From assembly GCF_036226525.1 (NCBI RefSeq), contig NZ_CP108487.1:2232001-2296000 (forward strand): a DNA stretch of 64,000 nucleotides, written 5' to 3'. The position numbers and the translations under genes are program-made. Under the pieces are notes generated by a model. That model was given only the letters and a program-made list of their open reading frames with translations, searched no databases and was not told where the DNA came from. Positions 56,465 through 64,000 of the stretch are shown one piece after another; position 1 is the first letter of the stretch, and every line of letters starts with the position of its first letter. This stretch comes from Kribbella sp. NBC_01245. Its GTDB lineage: Bacteria; Actinomycetota; Actinomycetes; Propionibacteriales; Kribbellaceae.

Positions 56465-57709
56465 CTATCGGCTCAAATCCGCTGTACGCGCGTCGGCCGC
56501 GATCGCGCGCAACGGCGACAACCAGGCGAAGGCCGCCGCCACGAACCCGACGGCCGCCATGACGGCCATCGCGGGCCGGACGCCGAGCAGCCCGCCGGCC
56601 ACTCCCCCGAGCGTCGCGCCCGCGGTCCAGCCGACGCCCCACGAGAGCATCCGGCCGGCGGTGTTGACCCGGCCGAGCAGGTCCTCGGGCGTCACCTGCT
56701 GGCGGTACGAGATGGAGTTGACGATGACCAGCACGTACGCCGAACCCCAGCACAGCAACGCGATCGCGGCCAGTTGCCAAGTCGGCGCGTAGACCGTCGC
56801 GACGCCCATGACCGCCGATGCGGGGATGGCGTACAGGGTGATCCGCGCGGGCGGCATCCGCTTGAGCAGGCGGGGCAGACTGACCGACGCGATCAGGCCG
56901 CCTATCCCCCAGGAGCCGTACACGAGACCGAAGCGCAGGCCCGACGTCCCGATGCCGAGCACGCGGTCGCACCACACCACCCACAACGCCATGAACCCAC
57001 CGCCACCGAACGACTGCAGCGTGCCGACCACCGTCATGCTCCGCACCCCGCCGTGCCGTACAAGGAAGCGCAGCCCGGCCGCGATATCCCGGTAGAGCAC
57101 CTTCGGCCGCAGCGGCAACTGCCCGTCACGCGGCAGCGACATCGCGCGAGCGATACCGCGAATCGCCAGCGCCGACGCGACGAAGCTCAACGCGTCGAGC
57201 GCCAGCAGCGAAGCCGGATGCAGCACGGCCAATACGACGCCCGCGGCCGCCGGGATGACCAGCTCGAGCAGACTCGACACCGACCACACCGCGGCATTCG
57301 CCTCGCCGACGCGCTCCCGCCCGACCAGGACCGGCAACGCACCGAAGTTGGCGCCATCGAAGAACGTGAAGACCAGTTGAACCAGAAACGCGGCCACCAG
57401 CACATGCGCGACGGTCAGTACGCCGAGGACGTGCGCGAGTGGCACGGACCCGACCACGATGGCGTTGATCAGGTCAGCCGAGACCATCACGCGGCGGCGG
57501 TTCCACCGATCGGACAACGCCCCGGCGAGAAGACCGAAGAGCAGGTACGGCGCGGCCTCCAACGCCGTCACGAGTGCCGTCAGGAACGGCGAACCGCTCA
57601 ACCGGTAAACCAGCACCGGCATCGCCACGTACGTCACCATCGACCCGGTCACCGACAACACCCGAGCCAACCAATACCGCCGAAAGTCCGGATCGTCGCG
57701 AAGCCTCAC
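56465..57709 (-). CDS. MFS transporter
   Basis: A 414-residue major facilitator with twelve expected helices. The loop-2 motif reads GALSDRWNRRRVMV (G-x-x-x-D-R-x-x-R-R), as in MFS_3/enterobactin-type drug exporters. The GTG at 57709 overlaps the VOC stop (GTGA); a longer start 21 bases upstream exists. It is the last gene of the RHH-VOC-MFS operon. Substrate unknown; export of a toxic small molecule is plausible. Confidence 0.88.
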   Translation of the reverse strand: MRLRDDPDFRRYWLARVLSVTGSMVTYVAMPVLVYRLSGSPFLTALVTALEAAPYLLFGLLAGALSDRWNRRRVMVSADLINAIVVGSVPLAHVLGVLTVAHVLVAAFLVQLVFTFFDGANFGALPVLVGRERVGEANAAVWSVSSLLELVIPAAAGVVLAVLHPASLLALDALSFVASALAIRGIARAMSLPRDGQLPLRPKVLYRDIAAGLRFLVRHGGVRSMTVVGTLQSFGGGGFMALWVVWCDRVLGIGTSGLRFGLVYGSWGIGGLIASVSLPRLLKRMPPARITLYAIPASAVMGVATVYAPTWQLAAIALLCWGSAYVLVIVNSISYRQQVTPEDLLGRVNTAGRMLSWGVGWTAGATLGGVAGGLLGVRPAMAVMAAVGFVAAAFAWLSPLRAIAADARTADLSR

Positions 57710-58350
57710 CCGAGCACTCTCACAAGGCACCCGTCAGGATCCCGTACGACGAACCGCCCGTCCCCCGGCTCGACCGCGAACCCCGCGTCAGCCAACCTCG
57801 CGGCAACGACGTCGAGCTCCTCCGTCGTACCAAACCCAAGCTGTACGTCGTACGGGCCGGGCGCGATCTCAACCAGGCCGGCATCAAGGTGGTGCAAGAG
57901 CTCGCGCCAGCCGTCGGCGTCGTCGGTTGCAAGCAGCGGCCGCACGGACCAGCGGTCGTCGGGCTCGGCCTTGTGCAAGCGATATCCGTAGAGGTCGTCG
58001 CTCCGCTCGTCCACCCACACGCTGACGCCGCCGGGCCCGTCGACGCGGAGCACCCGGCCGTACGCCTCGTCCCAAACCGTCGCGTCGTCATGGCCTTCGG
58101 CGCGAAGTCGCTCCGCGAGCTCGTCGACGTCATCGGCCTCGAACGAGAGCGTGGTCTCGCCAGCGCTTGCACCCGTGTCGCTCGTCGCGGAGTCGTGCAG
58201 CGCGACCATGCCGGCGCCCGCGACCATGTCGATCCAGCCGCCGCGCTCGGACTCGATCCGCGAACGCAGACCGAGCAACTCGAGGAACCGGCGCATCGCC
58301 TCGACGTCCGCGCTGAACCGCAACGGCCGCACCACGATCCCGTTCGTCAT
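57706..58350 (-). CDS. VOC-family (glyoxalase/bleomycin resistance) protein
   Basis: A 214-residue protein with two tandem VOC modules: [24 protein letters not shown] to VSVWVD, and [26 protein letters not shown] to [14 protein letters not shown]. Such folds bind metals, drugs or act as dioxygenases; no clear function here. The start overlaps the RHH gene stop and the end overlaps the MFS gene. A drug-binding role next to an exporter is an inference. Confidence 0.8.
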   Translation of the reverse strand: MTNGIVVRPLRFSADVEAMRRFLELLGLRSRIESERGGWIDMVAGAGMVALHDSATSDTGASAGETTLSFEADDVDELAERLRAEGHDDATVWDEAYGRVLRVDGPGGVSVWVDERSDDLYGYRLHKAEPDDRWSVRPLLATDDADGWRELLHHLDAGLVEIAPGPYDVQLGFGTTEELDVVAARLADAGFAVEPGDGRFVVRDPDGCLVRVLG

Positions 58351-58511
58351 CCCCGCGCCTCCCCGTTCCGCTTCAGGTAGTCCTCGAGCGCGCGCTCGAC
58401 CAACGCGGACAGACTCCCGCCGTCATCGATCGCCTTGTGCTTCACCCGGCGGATCAACGCCGGCGGCAAATACACATTGAACTGCGCCTTCTTGGCAGCC
58501 GCCTCGCTCAT
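58347..58511 (-). CDS. Ribbon-helix-helix (CopG-type) regulator
   Basis: A 54-residue protein ([19 protein letters not shown], then [14 protein letters not shown]), the beta-strand and two helices of the RHH/CopG fold. Its stop overlaps the VOC start (ATGA). Such proteins repress their own operon; the palindrome next to the -10 is a likely site. It could be an antitoxin remnant, but no toxin is adjacent. Confidence 0.8.
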   Translation of the reverse strand: MSEAAAKKAQFNVYLPPALIRRVKHKAIDDGGSLSALVERALEDYLKRNGEARG

Positions 58512-58548
58512 AGCTATATTGCTAGCATCCTAAATCAGTAGCTGTCAA
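58511..58548 (-). promoter_or_regulatory. Leaderless promoter and dyad of the RHH operon
   Basis: On the minus strand, TTGACA (58543-58548) lies 18 bp from TAGCAA (58519-58524), placing the start of transcription at about the ATG at 58511, so the mRNA is leaderless. TAGC-N6-GCTA (58511-58524) is a short dyad over the -10, a plausible RHH operator. Confidence 0.6.
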
Positions 58549-58599
58549 AGGAGGCCTGATCGCAGGTCCCCACAACCTGCTTGTCGAGCTCTACCAACC

Positions 58600-61500
58600 T
58601 CAGGGTTGATCGTCGGTGTGCCGCCGTGGTCTGTAGTCGATCTCCTTCCACAGCAGCCTTGTCACCTCGGCGAGGTCGCGGTGAACTTCGGCTCGGGCCG
58701 CGGGCGGAAGCTCCCGATAGCCCCGCTCGGCGAGGGCCATCAACACCTGCTGGGCACGTGCCTTTGTCTCTGGGTCGGTGTTCCTGATCAGCGCACAGGC
58801 TCTTTCCAAACGGCCTGCGACGCCGCCCGCCGAGCCGGAGGTCGAACTGAGCGCGTCGGCGAATTCTCGCTCACGAGGTTTCACGGTCGCAAAGCCCAGC
58901 AGCCATTGGAAGACGTCCGGATCGTCCGCTGCAGAAGTGAGCGCGATCGCGGCCGGAACAGCGGTGTCGTTCACCTGACCCCAAACAAGCAGGCGCACGA
59001 GATGGTCGCGAACCTCGGGCACGTGAGCCGCGCCGGCGAGGGCGAGCACAGCCTTCTCGCGCACCCATGGGCTGGCATATCTCGTCACTTCGAACAGTTT
59101 GTTTCGCACCGTCGGCTGATCTACCAAGTGTGCGAGCGCTTCGACGATCTTGGCACGTTGATAGTTCTCGGCCGTTTGGTCGTCCAGCACCTCCATCAGG
59201 GTCGCCGCGATCACTCGCGCATCGGCGAACCCGATCAGCGCGATCGCGGCCGCGGCTCTCACCTCCGGCACCGGATCTGACAAGCGCTCCAGGAGGGCCG
59301 CGCTGACCTCGGCGTGGTCCACTGCCTTCGCCAACGCCTGGACGGCGTCCAAACGCAGTGCCCAGATCCTCTCTGTCAGCATCGCGAGGCACGCGGGCAG
59401 GAACTCGGGATACAGCGCGACGTCCTCGGCGTTGCTGAGCACCGCGTAGCGAAGGTAATTGTCATCGTCGAGGAAGAGGGGCCGCAGGTTGGCGCGCACT
59501 TGTTCGTCGTCGAGCACTCCGCCGAGAGCCAAGATCGCATCCGAACGGGCCTCGAACGTGGCGTCGGTCGCCAACCTGCACAGCGCCTGCCGAACCTCCG
59601 GGCTGACTCTGCCTGGACGCGTATGCCGATCGGGAACGAGCGCCAGAACCGCGATGGAGGCGGCCGGGCCATCCAGCAGCGGCAACACGCCCTGTGCCAC
59701 CTTCGGGTCGTCGGTCCGCCTCAACCCGAAGGCGGCCGCCCGGCGAGCCACGACCGGCAGCCGGGAATCCCCGATGACCTCGATCAAGAGGGGAATCAAG
59801 TCACCTGAATCCCCTGCAGTGGTCAGTCTGCGAACGAGCGGTTCGGTGCCGTTCGCGGCTTTCAGGGCGGACAGCACCTCGTGATATTCACGGGGCAGGA
59901 ACTCCTGGCCAGTCAGAGCACGGACCAGATCCCTGCGGGCAGCGGGCTCGATCTCGCTTTCCAACCGCGTCCAAAGCGACGCCCGGATCTCCTCGGGGTC
60001 GGGAACGAGCGGCGCGCTAGCCGAGGAGGCCGCCGCTGAAGTGGACGCCAGCGCTGCGGCACGCACATCCCCGAAAACGGATGCATCCGCCAGCACCTGG
60101 GCGGCCCGGCGGCGAAAGACTTCATCTGCCCCGCGAAGCTGCGCGATCACCCACTGCCGGGTAAGGGTTCCCTCCGGAGAGGCGATCAGCCGGCTGAGCA
60201 GCGGGCTCAGATGTTCCCTCGACCACCGATCCACGATCGACGGTCTGATGGCCCGGTCCACTGCGCCAGGCGGCATCGATTGAAGCACTTGCACGACTGT
60301 GGAGCGATCCCGCAAAGGATAGTGATTCACCAGCAGCACCAGTCGTTTCAGGACCTCCTCAAGTTGCGTGACGATACGCAGGTCATCCGAGCGGGGCAGC
60401 TCACCGATGACGCGTCCGGCGGCGTACAGACCGTGGAATCCGGGGTCGTCCTCGAGGGAGAGCAAGTGGTCGAGCAGCAGGGCCGGGTCACGCAGTTGGC
60501 CGCCGCACATGGGGATCACTTCGACCCAGGACGGATCGAACCATAGGTGGTCGTTGATGACCTTCAGGAGTTGGTCGTGTGGGAGCTTTCGGAGTTGGCG
60601 CGATACCAGATATTCCGCGACGGTCCTGTGGACGAACAGGTAGGGCGGTCGTTGCCCGTGTGCTTGGGTCCCGGCCGTGGTCAACAGGCCCGTCTCGGTG
60701 ACGAGGGAATGCAGCACCCGGTTGGCGTCGGCTCCTGCTTTGCCGGCCAGGAATTCCAGCAGATCATCAGCCGACATGAGGTCGGCCCAGCCCTCGGGAC
60801 GGTTGGCAAAGTGCAGAGCGACCTCGCCGAGCAGATCGAGCAGGTCGTCAACCTCTGCCGATCTCCGGCCGGTCCCAGACGGGACCGCTCGATCGATCGA
60901 CAGGAAGTGCAGGACCACTCGTTCGTACAGCTGCCACCGGGTTGACGGCAGCGGCCCAGCGTCGTTCGCCGTAGCGCATAGGAGAGCCATCAGGAGCGGA
61001 ATAGTCGCCAGGCCGAACACGGCTGGGTCGCGGAGTCGGTCGCGCAACTTCTGTTCTGCCTTGGTCGGCAAGTCCCAGGCAGTAAGCAGCTGCTCGATCT
61101 CGGAGCGACCGAACGGCATCAGCTCCACCTCGGTCAACGTCCGCAACGGCGAACCCGAGTAACCGGCGATGCGACTCGTGATCAGCAAGCGTCCTTGGCC
61201 TGCGAAGGATCGGCGCCCACCCGGCCAGTGACCGAGCAGGTCATGCAGTCGGCGCTCGTCGGCGCGCCCTGGCAACTCATCCAGAGCGTCGAGAAGAACG
61301 GCCGCTTCGCCATCGTCGATCCGGCCCGAGAGCCAGCTGACCACGGCCGGATCGAGCCGGTGGCGGCGTCCGATGATCTCCGCGAGCGCTGCGCCCAAGG
61401 TGCGGCCGTCGGCACGGACGACCTCGTCGCAACGAGCCATCACGGGAATCGCGACCCGTGTCGGGTCAGCGCCCGCCAGCAAAGCGGCTCTCGCCTCAGA

Positions 61501-62325
61501 CGCCAGGCGGGCGCATTCGGCCCGAACCAGCCACGACTTGCCCAACCCTGGATCGGCGAGCAGCATGACGCGCCGATTTGCCGCCGCGAAGTCCTTCCAC
61601 GGCTGGACCGGCGCTTCCCGGCCGAGCCCTGACTGCTGCGACAGCCGTCTGGCGTCCAACGCTTGCAGCTCGGCACGATCCGTCGGCTCGTCGGTCGGTC
61701 GGCGGATATCCGGGCGGATCCGGACGTCGCGATTCAGGCGGCTCAGGTCGGAGTCTGGGGGTAGGTAGCTCGGGAGGTTTTCGCGGGCGGCGTCGTCTTC
61801 GATCTCCTGGAGGAGGATCGGGAGCACCCGGCGCAAGTGGTCGTCGGTTGCCGGCGACGGGCCTTGGGCCACCTTCTTCAGGTGTTGGAGGTCGTCGAGG
61901 ATGACGAGGGTTCGGAGGGTCTCGTCCTCGTACGCCGCGCGGGTCAGGCCAGCCCGGAGTAGTCGTTGCACCGAGCTGAGGAAGAGGTCGACGTCGAGCA
62001 ATTCCTCGAGCTGCCGGAGGTCCATCCCCCGCCCGGTCAGTTCCTGGCGAAGCTGGTCCGGCGAGTGCTCGACCAGGAGACGACGGATCAGCTCGGACGT
62101 GAACGCATCCGCGAGCAGCTCGGCGACAAGGCGCCACCACTCGGCGTCGGACGCCGTACCGGGCCGTCGCGACTGGTCGACCGCCTCACGCAACGCCTCC
62201 TCGATGACCTTGCGCAGGGCGCGGTCCTCGGGTTGTTCGCGGAGCTTGCGCCAACTCGAACCGGAGCCGGCCTTGAGCACCTCCGTGACGAGCCCACTCA
62301 GGACGGCGCCTGAGACCGGATCCAT
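58600..62325 (-). CDS. NACHT-domain STAND NTPase with HEAT-like repeats
   Basis: A 1241-residue single gene. An N-terminal helical region (1-240) of unknown role is followed by a NACHT NTPase: Walker A ADPGLGKS (257-264), Walker B AAVLLDALDE (341-350), then a winged-helix/helical zone (LFVHRTVAEYLVSRQL near 590), and from about 690 to 1200 many HEAT-like 30-40-residue repeats (for instance DPVPEVRAAAAIALIGF, SPWVREKAVLALAGA). This is the build of NLR-related bacterial bNACHT proteins, several of which block phage. No partner effector gene is adjacent; the N-terminus would be the effector. GAGAGGG precedes its start. Confidence 0.85.
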   Translation of the reverse strand: MDPVSGAVLSGLVTEVLKAGSGSSWRKLREQPEDRALRKVIEEALREAVDQSRRPGTASDAEWWRLVAELLADAFTSELIRRLLVEHSPDQLRQELTGRGMDLRQLEELLDVDLFLSSVQRLLRAGLTRAAYEDETLRTLVILDDLQHLKKVAQGPSPATDDHLRRVLPILLQEIEDDAARENLPSYLPPDSDLSRLNRDVRIRPDIRRPTDEPTDRAELQALDARRLSQQSGLGREAPVQPWKDFAAANRRVMLLADPGLGKSWLVRAECARLASEARAALLAGADPTRVAIPVMARCDEVVRADGRTLGAALAEIIGRRHRLDPAVVSWLSGRIDDGEAAVLLDALDELPGRADERRLHDLLGHWPGGRRSFAGQGRLLITSRIAGYSGSPLRTLTEVELMPFGRSEIEQLLTAWDLPTKAEQKLRDRLRDPAVFGLATIPLLMALLCATANDAGPLPSTRWQLYERVVLHFLSIDRAVPSGTGRRSAEVDDLLDLLGEVALHFANRPEGWADLMSADDLLEFLAGKAGADANRVLHSLVTETGLLTTAGTQAHGQRPPYLFVHRTVAEYLVSRQLRKLPHDQLLKVINDHLWFDPSWVEVIPMCGGQLRDPALLLDHLLSLEDDPGFHGLYAAGRVIGELPRSDDLRIVTQLEEVLKRLVLLVNHYPLRDRSTVVQVLQSMPPGAVDRAIRPSIVDRWSREHLSPLLSRLIASPEGTLTRQWVIAQLRGADEVFRRRAAQVLADASVFGDVRAAALASTSAAASSASAPLVPDPEEIRASLWTRLESEIEPAARRDLVRALTGQEFLPREYHEVLSALKAANGTEPLVRRLTTAGDSGDLIPLLIEVIGDSRLPVVARRAAAFGLRRTDDPKVAQGVLPLLDGPAASIAVLALVPDRHTRPGRVSPEVRQALCRLATDATFEARSDAILALGGVLDDEQVRANLRPLFLDDDNYLRYAVLSNAEDVALYPEFLPACLAMLTERIWALRLDAVQALAKAVDHAEVSAALLERLSDPVPEVRAAAAIALIGFADARVIAATLMEVLDDQTAENYQRAKIVEALAHLVDQPTVRNKLFEVTRYASPWVREKAVLALAGAAHVPEVRDHLVRLLVWGQVNDTAVPAAIALTSAADDPDVFQWLLGFATVKPREREFADALSSTSGSAGGVAGRLERACALIRNTDPETKARAQQVLMALAERGYRELPPAARAEVHRDLAEVTRLLWKEIDYRPRRHTDDQP

Positions 62326-62397
62326 GCAACGCCCTCTCGATCGAGTTCATTGCACGATATCGGTCCGCGCCGACACTTTCCGTCGCGAGAGTGTCAC

Positions 62398-62435
62398 TGG
62401 CGCCTCGGGCGTACCGATCGTTGCCCGAGGCGCCA
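62398..62435 (-). terminator. Terminator hairpin after trxA
   Basis: A perfect 13-bp stem (62398-62410 TGGCGCCTCGGGC with 62423-62435) and a 12-base loop, 11 bases past the trxA stop. A second small hairpin (GACACT/AGTGTC, 62372-62395) lies between it and the NACHT gene and may be a second terminator or lie in that gene's leader. Confidence 0.8.
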
Positions 62436-62445
62436 AACAGGACGG

Positions 62446-62790
62446 TCAGGCGTGCACGGGCAAGTCGGCGATCGCCTTGTCGAGGTCGCCCAGCAACCGG
62501 GCCTTAGGACGCGCGCCAACCGTCGTCCAGACCGGCTCGCCCCGGTCGAACAGGATCATCGTCGGCAACGCCATCACCCGGTGGTTCGACGCCGTGACCG
62601 GGTTCTCGTCGGCGTTCATCTTCACGACCGTCAGGCCGTCGGCCCGCTCGTCCGCGATCTCACCCAGCACCCGGGCGAGCTGGTGGCACGGCCCGCACCA
62701 CTCGGCCCAGAAGTCGACCAGCACCGGCTTGTCGGCGGCCAGTACGAGCTCAGTGAAGGTGCTCTCATCGACGTCGCGCAGTTCGGACAT
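62446..62790 (-). CDS. Thioredoxin
   Basis: A 114-residue cytosolic thioredoxin with the canonical W31-C-G-P-C35 active site, VLVDFWAEWCGPC, and the cis-Pro loop VMALPTMILF. It reduces disulfides, taking electrons from thioredoxin reductase. Its ATG overlaps the stop of the MerR gene (TGATG), so it is controlled by that regulator. It is probably an accessory copy, as actinobacteria keep a main trxA elsewhere. Confidence 0.93.
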   Translation of the reverse strand: MSELRDVDESTFTELVLAADKPVLVDFWAEWCGPCHQLARVLGEIADERADGLTVVKMNADENPVTASNHRVMALPTMILFDRGEPVWTTVGARPKARLLGDLDKAIADLPVHA

Positions 62791-63185
62791 CAGTTCCTCG
62801 TTTCCATCGTCGGTACGCCGGAGCCGCGTTTGCGCCAGCTCTCGGCATCGGCGAGGAGCTCGGTCAGCTTGGCGCGCAGATCGCTCAACTCCGCGATCCG
62901 CGCGTCCACCTCGGCGATCCGGGTCCGGTACGCCGTCAGCGATGCCGGGCAGACGTCGGCCCGGTCGTTGCCCGCACGCAGGCATTCGATGAACGGGTAC
63001 GTCTGCTCAGCGGTCAACCCGAGCGACAGCAAGGCCTTGACCTCCCGTACGACGACGACATCGTGGTCGCCGTACGTCCGGTAGCCATTGGCCTCGCGCT
63101 CGGGCTTGAGCAACCCCTGCGACTCGTAATACCGCACCGCCTTGACCGTGACACCGGCCCGAGCCGCCAGATCGCTGATGCGCAT
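62790..63185 (-). CDS. MerR-family regulator of the thioredoxin operon
   Basis: A 131-residue MerR regulator: RISDLAARAGVTVKAVRYYESQGLLKPEREANGYRTY (winged HTH), then a dimer helix and a short effector region with two cysteines (FIECLRAGN and ADVCPASL). The cysteines could sense thiol stress or bind a metal. GGAGG is four bases upstream of the ATG. Co-transcribed with trxA; a MerR-type promoter lies just upstream, so it is autoregulated. Confidence 0.9.
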   Translation of the reverse strand: MRISDLAARAGVTVKAVRYYESQGLLKPEREANGYRTYGDHDVVVVREVKALLSLGLTAEQTYPFIECLRAGNDRADVCPASLTAYRTRIAEVDARIAELSDLRAKLTELLADAESWRKRGSGVPTMETRN

Positions 63186-63202
63186 TCCGCCTCCTCACCC
63201 AG

Positions 63203-63234
63203 ACGCTAAACCCTGCCCCCAGGGTCAAGGTCAA
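63203..63234 (-). promoter_or_regulatory. MerR-type promoter with 20-bp spacer and dyad
   Basis: On the minus strand TTGACC (63229-63234) and TAGCGT (63203-63208) are separated by 20 bp instead of 17, the over-long spacing that MerR proteins untwist. The dyad ACCCTG-GGGG-CAGGGT lies between them. The layout is like CueR/ZntR promoters. Confidence 0.8.
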
Positions 63235-63240
63235 GCGTAC

Positions 63241-63789
63241 TCAGGTGAGGTTGGCGTGCGCCCATTCGCCGAGGGCCCGGGCACTGCGATCGACGAGGGT
63301 CGGCCAGTCCGCGGCGGCCTCGTCGGCGTTGTCGGAGACGTGCTTCACCAGCCGCAGGGGTACGTCGTACTGGCGGCAGGCATACGCAACGCCGTACGCC
63401 TCCATGTCGACGAGATGCGCGCGCTCGGCCAAACGCGCGCGCACAACCGGGTCGGTGACAAAGACGTCGCCACTGGCCAGAACCGTCCCGTCTCCCCCAT
63501 CAACCTTGAGCGTTTCGTCCGGGTCCAGCCCAATCGCGCGAACCGCCTCCGCGTTGATGTCGTGGTTGATCACGCTGCTCGGCAGATAAATCCCGTCCAG
63601 CCCATCGCGCAACGCGCCCGTACTCCCGAGGTTGACGACCACCAGACCCTCGCGATCCCGCTCCGCCAACGCCTGCGCAGTGATCACGGCCGCGGCCGTC
63701 TTACCGACACCGGTAAGGACAACGGGCAGATGCTCGGGCAAGTACTTAACCTCAGCCGGCAACGCGGCAACGATCAGGTAATTGGTCAA
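63241..63789 (-). CDS. Nucleosidase (MTA/SAH nucleosidase-like)
   Basis: A 182-residue phosphorylase/nucleosidase-fold protein, short for the family (about 230): IVAALPAEVKYLP start, VLTGVGKTAAA, VVNLGSTGALRDGL, VDMEAYGVAYACR with the substrate Glu-Met-Glu-like motif, and VKHVSDNAD with the catalytic Asp. It would cleave 5'-methylthioadenosine or S-adenosylhomocysteine; the actual nucleoside is uncertain. The start is a TTG (63789), six bases after the ispG stop. The MerR promoter lies just past its stop. Confidence 0.82.
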   Translation of the reverse strand: MTNYLIVAALPAEVKYLPEHLPVVLTGVGKTAAAVITAQALAERDREGLVVVNLGSTGALRDGLDGIYLPSSVINHDINAEAVRAIGLDPDETLKVDGGDGTVLASGDVFVTDPVVRARLAERAHLVDMEAYGVAYACRQYDVPLRLVKHVSDNADEAAADWPTLVDRSARALGEWAHANLT

Positions 63790-63795
63790 CGCGGT

Positions 63796-64000
63796 TCAGC
63801 TGACTGTGACGGTGGGTTCGCCGGTTAGGCCTTCGCCGGCGTCGCCCATTTCTTCGGCGATGCGCATCGCCTCTTCGATCAGGGTCTCGACGATCTTCGA
63901 CTCGGGCACGGTCTTGATCACCTCGCCCTTGACGAAGATCTGGCCCTTGCCGTTGCCCGAGGCGACACCGAGATCGGCTTCGCGGGCCTCGCCCGGTCCG
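63796..64000 (-). CDS. ispG: IspG (GcpE), C-terminal end
   Basis: The last 67 residues of 4-hydroxy-3-methylbut-2-enyl-diphosphate synthase of the MEP isoprenoid pathway, an Fe-S enzyme that takes MEcPP to HMBPP. The visible part reads [20 protein letters not shown], then [20 protein letters not shown], the actinobacterial C-terminus with GPGE and the G-x-G-K-G loop. The gene enters from the right edge. The nucleosidase follows after 6 bases. Confidence 0.92.
   Translation of the reverse strand, partial: GPGEAREADLGVASGNGKGQIFVKGEVIKTVPESKIVETLIEEAMRIAEEMGDAGEGLTGEPTVTVS

Overview
The window is high-GC actinobacterial chromosome. Actinobacterial traits are a PriA-type isomerase standing in for TrpF, an HGxxPAAW small membrane protein in the trp operon, a DUF4081-type GNAT beside proS, a DUF222/13E12 HNH protein, frequent GTG starts and ATGA/GTGA gene overlaps. 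The mixture (trp-lgt-gltBD-pyk backbone plus GH84, M1 and acetylxylan-esterase-like secreted or carbohydrate genes) fits Propionibacteriales, possibly Kribbella; that genus-level guess is inference. I see no rRNA, tRNA, CRISPR array, prophage or intact insertion sequence.

Right-to-left backbone on the minus strand: ispG 3' end (64.0 kb), proS (52-53.6 kb), priA (45.6-46.4 kb), hisF (36.2-37.0 kb), hisI-trpE-Trp membrane protein-HGxxPAAW-trpC-trpB-trpA-SCO-MauE-DsbA-lgt-VIT (17.5 to 8.3 kb), gltB-gltD (8.0-2.0 kb), a metallophosphoesterase and the 5' part of pyk (0-2 kb). These genes supply isoprenoid, prolyl-tRNA, histidine/tryptophan, lipoprotein, glutamate and glycolytic functions. trpA runs into a translationally coupled SCO/MauE/DsbA set, which links copper or thiol maturation at the membrane to the Trp transcript.

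Accessory blocks separate the backbone. 17.7-36 kb: dipeptidase-GNAT, a cysteine-free HesB-like protein, a heterodimeric ABC exporter with one degenerate ATP site, a phosphatase-like/MBL/DedA operon, two acetylxylan-esterase-like genes next to a broken carbohydrate-binding module, a PBP4-type carboxypeptidase, a double GNAT and a secreted GH84-propeller protein. 37-46.4 kb: a secreted M1 peptidase, a collapsed tetR/quinone-oxidoreductase pair, and a tightly overlapped operon (priA, acyl-CoA reductase-HAD fusion, Zn-alcohol dehydrogenase, LarA-like protein, PlsC-like acyltransferase) that looks like an uncharacterised lipid pathway. 47-51.7 kb: AhpD-like pair, orphan P450, a leaderless HNH gene. 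53.7-63.8 kb: DoxX, M14 carboxypeptidase, GNAT, RHH-VOC-MFS operon, a 1241-residue NACHT-HEAT STAND protein (possible phage defence), MerR-thioredoxin and a nucleosidase.

Non-coding structure: two homologous long palindromes (8.2 and 17.7 kb) with 30-33 bp arms and a compensatory stem change, a third long palindrome at 36.1 kb, several terminator-like hairpins, a MerR-type promoter with a 20-bp spacer, two leaderless promoters with dyads, and three sets of short repeats.
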